From CAZSLI01 sp964607705 (lineage in GTDB: Bacteria; Actinomycetota; Coriobacteriia; Anaerosomatales; PHET01), in assembly GCA_964607705.1 (NCBI GenBank), contig CAZSLI010000020.1, positions 1 to 42,682 of the forward strand: 42,682 bases of DNA, in the 5' to 3' direction. Below the pieces are notes generated by a model. That model made no database searches, was not told the origin of the DNA, and worked only from the letters and a program-made list of their open reading frames with translations. Positions 16,270-25,029 of the stretch are shown in pieces. Made by a program: the position numbers and the translations under genes. The first letter of the stretch is position 1. Each line of letters begins with the position of its first letter.

Positions 16270-17412
16270 CTACAGGTTCCTGTAGGCCGAGACCAGCCGG
16301 CCGGCAGCAGCCTTCCAGTTCAGTTCGGACTCCACGACCGCCCTGCCGCGCTCGCCCATCCGCTTGCACACCGCCGGATCGTCCGCGAGGAGACGCAGCG
16401 CCGAAGCCACGTCATCTACATCCCCTTCATCGACCGCGAGCCCGATCTCGTGTTCGAGCACGTACTCGGCGATCCAGGTGCCCTTCGAGACGATGACGGG
16501 GACGGCGGAGGCCATCCCTTCCATCACCTTCACGGGGAACAGCGTCCGGACGTTGCCGAGGGCGGCGTCATAGACGGCGTAGACGACATCGGCGTCGGCG
16601 TAGTAGCGCGGGATATCGGCGTAGTTGACGCGGCCCTCGGTCGTCACCCGCGCGAAGCGGGTCGCCGCGCGTGCGATCTCGTCCTCGGCGACACCTCCGC
16701 CGGCGAGGAGCGCCGAGAAGCGTGCGTCCCGCTGGACGGCTTCCATCAGCGTGTGCAGCCCGCGCGTGTAGCGCTTCTGGCCGACGAAGCTGACGCGGAG
16801 CGGGTTCTCGGCGGCCCGATGCGATGGCTGCGGGATGAACCGCTCGAGATCGGGCGCGTTCTCGACGAGCACCGTCTTCCCCGCCATGTCGTGCGCCGAG
16901 TACGCCGAGATGCTGCCGGGGTTCGCAACCACCACGAGGTCCGCTGCGGCGATCGCACGACGCTCGACCGAGCGCACGAAGACCCCTGCCGCGGCTCCGG
17001 TGATGCCGGTCTGCGGGACCATCTTCGACTCGCGGTAGAGCTCGTGGAAGTCGAGGACCAGCTTCGGCCTGGGGGTGGCAGACCTGCGCAGCACGGCGAG
17101 CCCCGCAGGCGCGGTGTCGAGGTCGTGACAGTGCACGACGTCAGGTGAAAGTTCTATCGCCCGCTCGGTCGCCCGGCGCCAGAACTCGCGGAATCGAGTG
17201 ATGTTGCGTGGACCGCCGCCGTAGGGAGCCGCGGGGCCGAGGCGCTCGATGCGAAAGGGGCCGCGGTCCTCGGCGGCGGGGTGTGACTGCGAACGGTCCC
17301 ACGCGAGCACGGTAACCGCCCAGCCGTCCTCGGCAAGAGCGGTCGCCTCCTTCTCGACCCGCGGGTCGGAGACGAAGTCATTGGTGAGCAGCATGACGAC
17401 CGAACGGGTCAC
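16270..17412 (-). CDS. GT4 family glycosyltransferase
   Basis: 380 residues, GTG start with GGAG seven bases upstream. The GT-B layout has an N-terminal TNDFVSDPRVEKEATALAEDGW segment and DVVHCHDLDT. The donor-binding half includes RVSFVGQKRYTRGLHTLMEA, VYDAALGN and VKVMEGMASAVPVI. These mark retaining GT4 enzymes that use nucleotide-sugar donors. It is the last glycan gene of a block that runs Wzz, ligase and another GT4 upstream. The sugar and acceptor are not determinable. Confidence 0.88.
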   Translation of the reverse strand: MTRSVVMLLTNDFVSDPRVEKEATALAEDGWAVTVLAWDRSQSHPAAEDRGPFRIERLGPAAPYGGGPRNITRFREFWRRATERAIELSPDVVHCHDLDTAPAGLAVLRRSATPRPKLVLDFHELYRESKMVPQTGITGAAAGVFVRSVERRAIAAADLVVVANPGSISAYSAHDMAGKTVLVENAPDLERFIPQPSHRAAENPLRVSFVGQKRYTRGLHTLMEAVQRDARFSALLAGGGVAEDEIARAATRFARVTTEGRVNYADIPRYYADADVVYAVYDAALGNVRTLFPVKVMEGMASAVPVIVSKGTWIAEYVLEHEIGLAVDEGDVDDVASALRLLADDPAVCKRMGERGRAVVESELNWKAAAGRLVSAYRNL

Positions 17413-17437
17413 CGCTCCACTCCTCGCCGACGAGGGC

Positions 17438-18187
17438 TCACGCAGCGCGGTCGGTCGCGATGAAGCGCTCGCGAACGGCCGCGATCACGAGACCCGCGAC
17501 AAGGCCGGCCAGCAGCGCCGCAGCGAGCAGGTCCGTGCGGCTCGAGCCCGTCTGGACCGCGACCGCGACGTTGCCGTCGTAGCCGTAGGCGTCGAGCGCC
17601 TGCTGGTAGAGCGCACGGTTGGTGATCGCCTCCTGCTGGAGACGGGCGAGCTGCACCTCGATGTCGGCCTGCTTGTAGGCATCGTCGCCGATGCGCTTCT
17701 GCAGGGCCTGAGTCCGAGCGATGGCCTGTTCGCCCGCCGACAACACCTGCTTCTGGCGCTCGAGCTCGGGGGAATTGTATTCCTTCGCGAACGCGACGAT
17801 GCCCTTGGACAACGCGTCGGCGCCGGTCTTGGCGTCCTCGGCGGTCGCGGCCTTGTACCGAACGCTGATCTTGTCGAGCAGCTTGCCGGTTGCGGTGGCT
17901 GTGAACGCCTTGGCGACCGTGTCGGGGTCCATGCCTGCGGCCTTCGCAACCTTCTCGCTGAACTGGCCCGACTCAAGCGTATCGAGCATGCGGTCGCCGA
18001 AGAGCATAGTCGGGAACCGAGAGACGGCCGGCTGGTTCACCTTCACCGTGGAGGTCGCCACGTAGGTGGTCGTCGAGGTGCCCGTCACCAGGTACGCGAT
18101 GAGTCCCGCCGCGAGCATCGAAGCGAGCACGACCCACCACTCGCGCGCCACGATCGCGACGAACCGACTGCGCGGCTTCTCATTCAT
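17438..18187 (-). CDS. Wzz-like chain-length determinant protein
   Basis: 249 residues. The ATG at 18187 overlaps the ligase TGA by one base (TGATG) and has AGGAGG ten bases before it. One membrane segment near residues 17-37 and another near 220-242 bracket a mostly helical extracytoplasmic region with coiled-coil stretches (SPELERQKQVLSAGEQAIAR). No kinase domain is fused. This is the layout of Wzz/capsular polysaccharide co-polymerases, which set glycan chain length, although the first loop is poorly conserved. Confidence 0.75.
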   Translation of the reverse strand: MNEKPRSRFVAIVAREWWVVLASMLAAGLIAYLVTGTSTTTYVATSTVKVNQPAVSRFPTMLFGDRMLDTLESGQFSEKVAKAAGMDPDTVAKAFTATATGKLLDKISVRYKAATAEDAKTGADALSKGIVAFAKEYNSPELERQKQVLSAGEQAIARTQALQKRIGDDAYKQADIEVQLARLQQEAITNRALYQQALDAYGYDGNVAVAVQTGSSRTDLLAAALLAGLVAGLVIAAVRERFIATDRAA

Positions 18188-19587
18188 CAAGACCGATCCT
18201 CCTGAAGCGAGCCCACGCGGATCGCTGCGACCAGCAACCCGAAGAAGACCCATAGGTACTCGAAGTACAGATAGTACTGGAACATCGACTGTATCGACAT
18301 GCAGGCCAGGCCCGCCACAGCCGCCGCTTCACCCGCCCACAAAGGCCGTCTCCCCCGCCGCACGAGCGTCCAGACCACGCCTCCTGCGAGCAGGAGCAAG
18401 GCGAGAGCTCCAGCTGTGCCCGTTTCCACGACGAGCCCGCCGAGGAGCATGTGCGGCCGGATGATGGTCCGGCTCGAACCGACCTCGCGGTAGAGCGGGT
18501 ACTCGCGATCGAACGCCGCCAGGCCGGTGCCCCAGACGGGGTCATCGGCGACCATGCGCACCATGGACTGTGCCATGTAGAAGCGCGTAGCGACGGAGGC
18601 GTCCCCCTGCACGTCTCCGCTCGACTTGAGCCGGCTCGCCAGTGTGTCGGGCCCTGCCGCAGCGACGAACATGACGGCCACGATCGCGAGGACAGCGCCC
18701 GTGCCGAGAAGCCAGCCGCGTAACCGCTTGGGGGCGACCGCCGCCAACACGAACGCGCTCGCCGCAACCGCGACCCAAGCGGTGCGCGAGAACGTGAGGA
18801 CGATGCCGATCGCGCACAGACCAGAGACCGAGAGCCACAGCGCGGCCTCGCGGGCCTTCTTCGCATACAGCAGAAGTGCGGCAGAGATCATGAACCCGGC
18901 GCTCAGCATGCCCGCGTAGTAGTTGGGATCGTCGAAGAGGCCTGACACGCGTCGCAGCGTGCGCCACCCGCTCCCCTGCTCGTGCACGTTGCCGATGTTG
19001 AAGCCTGGCACCAACGCCTGCGCGATGCCGAGGAGCGCGTGCGCGGCGGCGACGGTCGCGATGACGGCCAGCAGCGTCTTGACGTCTCGGCGAGTCCTCG
19101 GGAGGTTCTCGACGAGCAGCACGAACGCCGCGATGAACACGAGGCGCGCGATGCCGATGATGGTGACGCCGGGCGCGAGCGAGTGCGGGAGCGACCAGGC
19201 GCCCGCCGCGATGAGCATGAGCATGCCGGCGTCGACGGCCGACATCCTCGGCAGTGGCTCGCGGCCCTGCCAGATGGCCAAGGCCCATGAGCCGAGCGCG
19301 AGGACCAGCATCAGCTGATAGACCGTCAGCGGGACGGGCTTGTCGACCAGCCTGCCGTAGACATCGAGCGGCAGCGCGACAAGCGCGATCCCCACGGCCG
19401 TGAGCGGCGAGCGAATGGCTATGACGGCCACGGCGATGACGGCGAAGGCACCGACCGTGAGCATGACGACCGACGTGCCGAAGCGGCCGACACCAAGCCC
19501 CACGAGCGCTCCTGCGGCCAGCGCGAGCGCCACCCACAGGGCGTTCGGAGCGCGGCGCAACGCGAGTGCGAGATCAGACACCGGCAT
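18187..19587 (-). CDS. O-antigen ligase/polymerase-like membrane protein (WaaL/Wzy type)
   Basis: 466 residues from the ATG at 19587; starts at 19593 or 19581 (GTG) are also possible because the ribosome site lies in the upstream gene. About twelve hydrophobic segments are present. The Wzy_C-type signature is visible: RRVSGLFDDPNYYAGML in the middle and TFSRTAWVAV after it. A large external loop (DTLASRLKSSGD to MVADDPVWGTGLAAFDREYP) carries the H/R-rich region ending RPHMLLGGLVVETG. Such proteins polymerise or ligate lipid-linked glycans at the outer face of the membrane. It overlaps the upstream GT4 gene by 14 bases. Confidence 0.85.
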   Translation of the reverse strand: MPVSDLALALRRAPNALWVALALAAGALVGLGVGRFGTSVVMLTVGAFAVIAVAVIAIRSPLTAVGIALVALPLDVYGRLVDKPVPLTVYQLMLVLALGSWALAIWQGREPLPRMSAVDAGMLMLIAAGAWSLPHSLAPGVTIIGIARLVFIAAFVLLVENLPRTRRDVKTLLAVIATVAAAHALLGIAQALVPGFNIGNVHEQGSGWRTLRRVSGLFDDPNYYAGMLSAGFMISAALLLYAKKAREAALWLSVSGLCAIGIVLTFSRTAWVAVAASAFVLAAVAPKRLRGWLLGTGAVLAIVAVMFVAAAGPDTLASRLKSSGDVQGDASVATRFYMAQSMVRMVADDPVWGTGLAAFDREYPLYREVGSSRTIIRPHMLLGGLVVETGTAGALALLLLAGGVVWTLVRRGRRPLWAGEAAAVAGLACMSIQSMFQYYLYFEYLWVFFGLLVAAIRVGSLQEDRS

Positions 19588-20911
19588 CCCCATCCGAGAT
19601 CCGATCGAGGACGCGTGCGACCTCGGCTGCCTGAGAGCGGCGCTCGAAGCGGGTGAGCACGGCTTCGTCGACGCGGGCGAGCGGCTGGCCGGCGACCTTT
19701 CGGGCAGCCAGCTCCGCGAGTGCCCCCGCGATCGCGGCGGGATCCGAGCCGACGACGCGGCCCCCGTGCGATTCGTCGATGAGGCGCGCCGCGACTCCCT
19801 CGGAAGGCCCGACGAGCAGGACAGGGATACCCACACCGAGGTACTCGAAGAGCTTGCCGGTGTAGATGGCCGCGCTCGCCTCGTCCTCGGCTAGCACGAC
19901 GAGGCCCACGTCCGCCGAGGCGACCATCGCGAGCGCCTCCGCGTGGGGACGGAACCCGTGGAACGCGACGCGGCTCTGCAACCCACGAGCGGCCACCGCG
20001 TGCTCCACCGCCGAGGACGGCGGCCCCACGACGTCCACGCGGACGTCAACACACTCCGGCCCCTCTTTCACCGCGAGCGCGAGCCCATCCAGAAAGGCGG
20101 TGGGGTCGGTGGTGCCGTAGAAGCGGCCCATGAACACGATCTTGAGGGGCCCGTCAGTGGGCGCATGCCGAGGAAGCTCGCTCGAGTCGAAGCCGTTCGG
20201 GACGACCAGGACTTCGCGTGCGCCGTACTCGACGACCTCCTCGGCGATCGGCTGCGAGACCGCGATCGCCGCCGACGCCACACGCAGCACCTCCCGCTCG
20301 CCTGCGAGAAGTCGCCGGTCGAGCGCCGGACGCTCGGGACGGCGGAAGTTCGGGTTGTCCGCCCAGGCGTCTCGGAAGTCCGCAAGCAGCGGGATGCCCA
20401 ACTCCTCGGCGCATCGGGCCGCGGCCATGAGTGCCGAGGGGGGCGGGCCGGAGGCGAGGACCGCCTCGAAGTGGTGCTCGGCATGCAGGCGCGCCGCTGC
20501 GGCGGGCACCGCACGCGACCACGGCTCAGCCGGATCGATCCAGTAGCGGCGCATGAGCCGCGTTGAGAGCGGGGCGCGCCGAGATGCAGTAGCGTCGGCG
20601 TTCACGAGGGCCGCGGACGCGACCTGGGGCGCCGCCCCGGTGCTGCTTCCACCGCGTCTGATCCGCTTGATAGGCGCCAGCACGCGGGCGATGTTCGCCG
20701 ACACGTTGCGAGCCGGCAGACGGACGACGTCGATCCCCTCCACCTGCGAGAGGAGCGACGGGTCGGTTGGCCGGCCCCACGCGGGTTCAGCGCACAGCAC
20801 GGTGGGCAGCCAGCCGGACTCAGGAAGATAGCGAGCGAACTTGGTGAGTCGTTGGACGCCTCCGCCGGCTGAGGGCGGGAATTCATACGCTATCAGCAGC
20901 AGGTTTCGCAT
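19574..20911 (-). CDS. GT4 family glycosyltransferase
   Basis: 445 residues. The N-terminus reads LLLIAYEFPPSAGGGVQRLTKFARYL, the typical start of GT4 enzymes of the WbnK/PimB-like class. The GT-B C-terminal half contains IVFMGRFYGTTDPTAFLDGL and KLFEYLGVGIPVLLVGPSEGVAARLI. A 20-25 residue low-complexity segment near 85-110 is unusual. The ATG has no ribosome site and lies about four bases from the predicted transcript start, so it may be leaderless. It is the first gene of a long minus-strand run reaching to comF. Confidence 0.88.
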   Translation of the reverse strand: MRNLLLIAYEFPPSAGGGVQRLTKFARYLPESGWLPTVLCAEPAWGRPTDPSLLSQVEGIDVVRLPARNVSANIARVLAPIKRIRRGGSSTGAAPQVASAALVNADATASRRAPLSTRLMRRYWIDPAEPWSRAVPAAAARLHAEHHFEAVLASGPPPSALMAAARCAEELGIPLLADFRDAWADNPNFRRPERPALDRRLLAGEREVLRVASAAIAVSQPIAEEVVEYGAREVLVVPNGFDSSELPRHAPTDGPLKIVFMGRFYGTTDPTAFLDGLALAVKEGPECVDVRVDVVGPPSSAVEHAVAARGLQSRVAFHGFRPHAEALAMVASADVGLVVLAEDEASAAIYTGKLFEYLGVGIPVLLVGPSEGVAARLIDESHGGRVVGSDPAAIAGALAELAARKVAGQPLARVDEAVLTRFERRSQAAEVARVLDRISDGDAGV

Positions 20912-20921
20912 GAGCGGGGCT

Positions 20922-20927
20922 ATGTTA
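20922..20927 (-). promoter_or_regulatory. -10 element of a near-leaderless promoter
   Basis: TAACAT on the minus strand, a common actinobacterial -10 form, ends ten bases before the ATG at 20911, which lacks a Shine-Dalgarno. No clear -35 is visible. The 118-base divergent spacer also holds the palindrome AGCCGCGGCT near 20954-20963. Confidence 0.35.
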
Positions 20928-21029
20928 CCCTAACCCTGCTTTTGCCGCGTTGAGCCGCGGCTGAACCGTCAACCGGGCAGCGACCGCCCTCGCACAGGCG
21001 CCCCGCAGACCTCGAGGAGCACTCGGACG

Positions 21030-22286
21030 ATGCCGACGTCATCGCGCATCCCGCTTGCCGTCGTATCGCACCTGTATCCCAATGCCGGCCGTCCGGACTA
21101 CGGCGTCTTCGTCTCCGAGCAGACTCGCGCCCTGGTCGAGTCGGGTGAGATAGTCACGGCCGTGATCTCGCCGGTGCCCTGGGCGCCGTGGCCGCTGCCG
21201 CAGGTGCGTCCGACATGGAAGCGCTACGCCGCCGCCGAGCACGCGCGCACCGACTTTGGCACCGTCCCGATACACTTCCCGCGCTATCCGTCGTTTCCTC
21301 GGAAGATGATGCGCGGCCTTTCGGCCGCGAGTGCCGCGCGTTCCGTGCTCCGATCGCCCGGGCTCGCCGAGCAGCTCGCTAAGGCCCGGTTCCTGGTGGC
21401 GCACACCGCGCTGCTCGATGGACACATCGCCCGAATCCTCTCCCGGCGCCTTGGCGTGCCGTACGCGGTCTTCGTCCACGGCGAGGACCTGTACCAGAAC
21501 GTCATGGGCATGGCCCCAGCGGCGCTGCGACGCTCGGTGCATGAGGCGCTCGCCGACGCCGCGGTCGTGATCACCGTCAGCGACGTCGTGGCGGACGGCC
21601 TTCAGGCGGCGTTCCCCGACCTGCCGCGCGCACGGGTGCTGCCGAATGGCGTCGACACGCGGCTGTTCACGCCGGCAGAGCGAGAAGCGGCGGCGGCCAC
21701 CACCAGTCCGGTCGCAGATGACTCACGAGAGAGCGGCCCGCTGAGATTGCTCAGCGCAGGCCGCCTGGTCGAAGGCAAGGGGCACGCGACAGTGCTGCAC
21801 GCCGTGGCGGAACTGGCCGCCGAGGGCGTCGACGTGAGTTACACCGTCGCGGGCGACGGGCCACTCCTCGGCGACTTGCGTGGGATGGCTCGCGAGCTGG
21901 GAATCGCGGCGCGGGTGGACTTTGGCGGCGCCTACGAGCATGAGTCGTTACCCGACTTGCTTCGCCAGGCCGACCTGTTCGTTCTGCCGAGCTCGCCGGA
22001 GGCGTTCGGCGTCGTCTACCTCGAGTCGCTCGCGTGCGGCGTTCCCGTCATCGCCGCAAACGACGGGGGTGCCGCGACGATCGTCGAGGACGGGAAGGAC
22101 GGCTTTCTCGTCCCCCCACGCGAGCCCGAGGCGGTCGAATACGCCATCAGGCGCTTCCTCGATGCCGACGGTCAGACTCGCACGGCCATGCAGTCGGCTG
22201 CACGATGCAAGGCCTCGACCTATACCTGGGAGGCCAACGCCCGCGGGCTGGCGTCCATCATCGAGGCTGCCGTCGCGCGCTCGTAG
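21030..22286 (+). CDS. GT4 family glycosyltransferase
   Basis: 418 residues, ATG with GAGGAG ten bases upstream. The N-terminal half contains VVSHLYPNAGRPDYGVFVSEQTRAL and the HTALLDGHIARILSRRLGVPYAVFVHGEDL acceptor region. The donor half has RLLSAGRLVEGKGHATVLHAV, the ARVDFGGAY motif and the nucleotide-sugar site SPEAFGVVYLESLACGVPVIAAN with the EX7E glutamates. It is a retaining transferase of the colanic acid/teichuronic acid type. It is transcribed alone on the plus strand, divergent from the block to its left and convergent, six bases apart, with the next gene. Confidence 0.9.
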   Translation: MPTSSRIPLAVVSHLYPNAGRPDYGVFVSEQTRALVESGEIVTAVISPVPWAPWPLPQVRPTWKRYAAAEHARTDFGTVPIHFPRYPSFPRKMMRGLSAASAARSVLRSPGLAEQLAKARFLVAHTALLDGHIARILSRRLGVPYAVFVHGEDLYQNVMGMAPAALRRSVHEALADAAVVITVSDVVADGLQAAFPDLPRARVLPNGVDTRLFTPAEREAAAATTSPVADDSRESGPLRLLSAGRLVEGKGHATVLHAVAELAAEGVDVSYTVAGDGPLLGDLRGMARELGIAARVDFGGAYEHESLPDLLRQADLFVLPSSPEAFGVVYLESLACGVPVIAANDGGAATIVEDGKDGFLVPPREPEAVEYAIRRFLDADGQTRTAMQSAARCKASTYTWEANARGLASIIEAAVARS

Positions 22287-22292
22287 CACCCG

Positions 22293-23420
22293 TTAGGCGC
22301 TCGTGAGCTGCTCGTAGAGCCCTACCAGCGAAGCGCGCTCTATGTCCCAGTTGTAGCGCTCGGCCGCTATTCGGCAGTTGGCGCGAAACGAGTCCTGTTC
22401 GGCGTGCGCAGCGAGGATCGCGCGCGCTACGTCCGCAGGATCCGCCACGTCGCACACGACGCCGACACCGCTCTCGCGGACGATCGACGCGATCACCGGC
22501 ATGTCGGAGGCGACGACGGGCGTGCCGGCCATCATCGAGTCGAACAGCTTGTTCGGGGCCGTCAGCCGATACGACAGCGACAGCGGCTCGATCGGGACCG
22601 CCGACACGTGGCCGCGCGCCAGACGCGGAACCAGCTCGGCCGGCGGAAGGACGCCGACGAAGCGGATGCGCTCCCCCAATGAGGCGGCCGCGGACCGCAT
22701 CAGGTCCTCGTACTCCGGCTGCGGGATCGGCCCGACCAGCTCGAGCACGAAGTCTTCGGGCAGGTGGTGGAAGGCCTCGATCAGCGGGATGGCGCCCCGA
22801 CCCTTTTGGAACACGGAAACATAGACGACGCGCACCTCGGCATCGGCGTCGCGCGTCGCCCACGATTCGGAGAGCTCGGCCTCCGAGAACCAGCGCGGCA
22901 CGTTGAGGATGGTCTGCGCGGGCCGCTTGAAGCCGTAGCGCTCGACGATCGCCTCGGTGTAAGCAGGCGACGCGGTGATGAGCGCGTCGGCGCCGCGGAG
23001 CAGCAGGCCCTCGATGCGCACGAGCATGCGTCGCTTGCGATGGACTTTGTCCCGCGCGTGACCGCTCCATAGCTCGTGCGAGTCGTAGACCGCACGCGTG
23101 CCGCGCCCGCGAAGGATCTTCGCTGCGACCACCGGCAGCAGCGAATCGATGTCGTGCCCGTGGTAGACGTCGGCATCCGCATCGAGCAACGGCTTGATGA
23201 TGCTCCAGTACGGGATGCGGCTCGACTTGGCAATGCGACGGATGCGGACTCCGTCGACGACCTCGTTCTCGGCAAGCCCCATGTCCGGCTTCATGTCGGC
23301 GATGACCGTCACGTCGAAACCGGCGGCCGCGAGCGCCTCCGCTTCGCGCCGGACCCGAAGGTCGTGAGTGAAGACGTTGTTCACGCGCATGCACACGCGC
23401 GTGGGGCGCGGGGTCGTCAT
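22293..23420 (-). CDS. GT4 family glycosyltransferase
   Basis: 375 residues. The N-terminus VCMRVNNVFTHDLRVRREAEALAAAGF, DADVYHGHDIDSLLPV and YDSHELWSG match GT4 enzymes of the same subgroup as the gene at 16270-17412. The donor half has VSVFQKGRGAIPLIEAF and APNKLFDSMMAGTPVVASDMP. Its ATG overlaps the stop of the upstream transferase gene by four bases, so the two are translationally coupled and probably act consecutively. Confidence 0.88.
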   Translation of the reverse strand: MTTPRPTRVCMRVNNVFTHDLRVRREAEALAAAGFDVTVIADMKPDMGLAENEVVDGVRIRRIAKSSRIPYWSIIKPLLDADADVYHGHDIDSLLPVVAAKILRGRGTRAVYDSHELWSGHARDKVHRKRRMLVRIEGLLLRGADALITASPAYTEAIVERYGFKRPAQTILNVPRWFSEAELSESWATRDADAEVRVVYVSVFQKGRGAIPLIEAFHHLPEDFVLELVGPIPQPEYEDLMRSAAASLGERIRFVGVLPPAELVPRLARGHVSAVPIEPLSLSYRLTAPNKLFDSMMAGTPVVASDMPVIASIVRESGVGVVCDVADPADVARAILAAHAEQDSFRANCRIAAERYNWDIERASLVGLYEQLTSA

Positions 23421-24879
23421 CGTGTCACCGGCTCAACGGGCGCGGGCGCCTTGAACGGTCCGCCGAAGTGCTCGGCCATGAACTGGGTCGGCGTGAGCCT
23501 CCTCGCGTCATCAAGAGCGGCGACGAGCTCCTCGGGCGCCGTCGTGAAGATGCGCTGATACGCCGACTCGACGCTTCGATCGATGAGCCACTCCGGCATG
23601 AAGAATATGGTCGGAAATCCCATGAAGAGACGGTCGAAGCCCACGGTCGAGTAACCCATGACGCCAATCCCCACGTCGTCGAAACGCTTGATGGAGCTGG
23701 GCCCCTCCCAGTCGATCTCCACGCGCTGGTGGCCGACCAGATCTCCCAGGTCATGTTCGCCCGTCTCGAGGTAGGTCCTGCGCTCAAGCGGATGAGGGAA
23801 CACGCGCAACCGCAGGTCGGGATGCGTGTCGAGGTAGTCCACGAGGGTGCGCGCCAACAGCTCCTCGTGTTCCGCCTGAGGGGTCCCGGTCTCGTCCAAG
23901 TNNNNNNNNNNNNNNNNNNNNNNNNNNNNNNNNNNNNNNNNNNNNNNNNNNNNNNNNNNNNNNNNNNNNNNNNNNNNNNNNNNNNNNNNNNNNNNNNNNN
24001 NGTGCGCGCCAACAGCTCCTCGTGTTCCGCCTGAGGGGTCCCGGTCTCGTCCAAGTCGATGCCCCGACGTACGCGCAGTCGATAGCCTTGCGTGTACAGA
24101 CCGATCACGTCTGGCTCAACGTCCCTCTCGGCATAGCCGTACCGCTCTTCGAGCTCGACGATCTCCTTGGGCCCCCACAGCACCGCGGGAGGCCACGAGC
24201 GCTCGCGACTGAGCGCTGCGACCTCATCCACCTGATATGGGTTGCACAGCACAAGCTCGTCGGCGACGACGGCATGTGTGTGAGGCAGCAGCGGCGTGGT
24301 CAACGCGACCTGATGGACGCGGAGACCGCCACGCATGAGCCAAGCCGCCACGAAAGGCGTCTCGGGTCGATAGATCAGGAACAGGTACGCGTCCTCGGCG
24401 CCGGAACGCTGGGCGTGCGAGCCGGCGATGAGGCAGCTGCGCGCGATGAGGACGTAGCTCGACGCGAGGTCGCTCTCGGCAAGATCGCGTCGGCTGAGCA
24501 AACGCCCGAGCCCCCACATCAGTGAGAACGTGCGCCGGAACCCCTGACCGCGAACGATGCGGCTCTTCATCGAGATGCCGAAGGGCTCAACGTCGCCGAG
24601 GAACCTCCGCAGCCAGGCGCGACACTGCGCGTGCTCCTCGGCGGCCCGGTCCCAGAAGACGTAGCGTCGGGCCCCGGACGGCGAGGATCTGAGGACGCCG
24701 CGGACCACCTGCGCCCAGAGCCGCCCATAGTCGCGCCACAGTCTCCGGCGATCGAGTTCTGGCATCCGGCAGATGGTGTTCAGCCGCTCCGAGCGACCCT
24801 CCATCGAGGCGGCGAGCTCCTCGAACCGATCGTCTCCCACGAGTCGGATGAAGTCTGCATCGATCGCTTTGAGCTTCAA
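23417..24879 (-). CDS. Putative surface-polysaccharide transferase, reading frame interrupted by a scaffold gap
   Basis: The reading frame is split only by 100 Ns. Removing the Ns and one copy of the 55-base duplicate joins both halves in frame into 435 codons. The TTG at 24879 is preferred because GAGGAG lies four bases before it; the frame is open further upstream. The protein has no membrane segment. Its N-terminal half contains DLASSYVLIARSCLIAGSHAQR and FLIYRPETPFVAAWLMRGGL. The C-terminal half has a VFPHPLERR motif and GVMGYSTVGFDRLFMGFPTIFF, recalling the HP and S/T motifs of GT-B sialyl- and polysialyltransferase-like enzymes. With a pseudaminic acid pathway 5 kb away, a nonulosonate or charged-sugar transferase is a reasonable guess, not an assignment. 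It overlaps the next GT4 gene by four bases. Confidence 0.65.
23847..24056. repeat. 55-bp identical contig ends flanking the gap (assembly duplicate)
   Basis: Positions 23847-23901 and 24002-24056 are identical over 55 bases. Two contig ends sharing exactly 55 bases suggest a k-mer overlap that the scaffolder failed to merge rather than a biological direct repeat. Collapsing the copies restores one intact reading frame. Confidence 0.9.
23902..24001. other. Assembly gap of exactly 100 N
   Basis: Exactly 100 undetermined bases, the conventional size of a scaffold gap of unknown length. Both flanks carry the same 55 bases, so the real gap is probably negative. Confidence 0.98.
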
Positions 24880-24945
24880 TCGTCTCCTCGGAAGACGTGA
24901 TGCGAAGGTGCGCCGCAACGGCGGCACCGGGCGGGGAACGCGCTT

Positions 24946-24981
24946 GATTGTGTACAATCGGCGTGTCCCACGCAAGCGTGG
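24946..24981 (+). promoter_or_regulatory. Candidate promoter/operator for the ABC transporter gene
   Basis: The 150-base divergent spacer contains TACAAT (24953-24958), a possible plus-strand -10. It is embedded in the inverted repeat GATTGT-GT-ACAATC (24946-24959). A second palindrome, CCACGC-AA-GCGTGG (24968-24981), covers the expected start point. No convincing -35 is present. A regulator could bind either palindrome. Confidence 0.4.
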
Positions 24982-25029
24982 CCCGACCGCTTCGCGTGCC
25001 CTCCTAACACCCTACGCGAGGATACCTAC

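Noticed and set aside
23847..24056. Biological 55-bp direct repeat
   Set aside because: The copies lie exactly at the two edges of a 100-N gap and duplicate part of one coding sequence, as expected for unmerged contig ends.
23425..24975. 516-residue protein read straight through the N gap
   Set aside because: The 155 extra bases shift the frame, so the part after the gap is a motif-free Arg/Ser-rich artefact. The collapsed sequence gives the correct frame.
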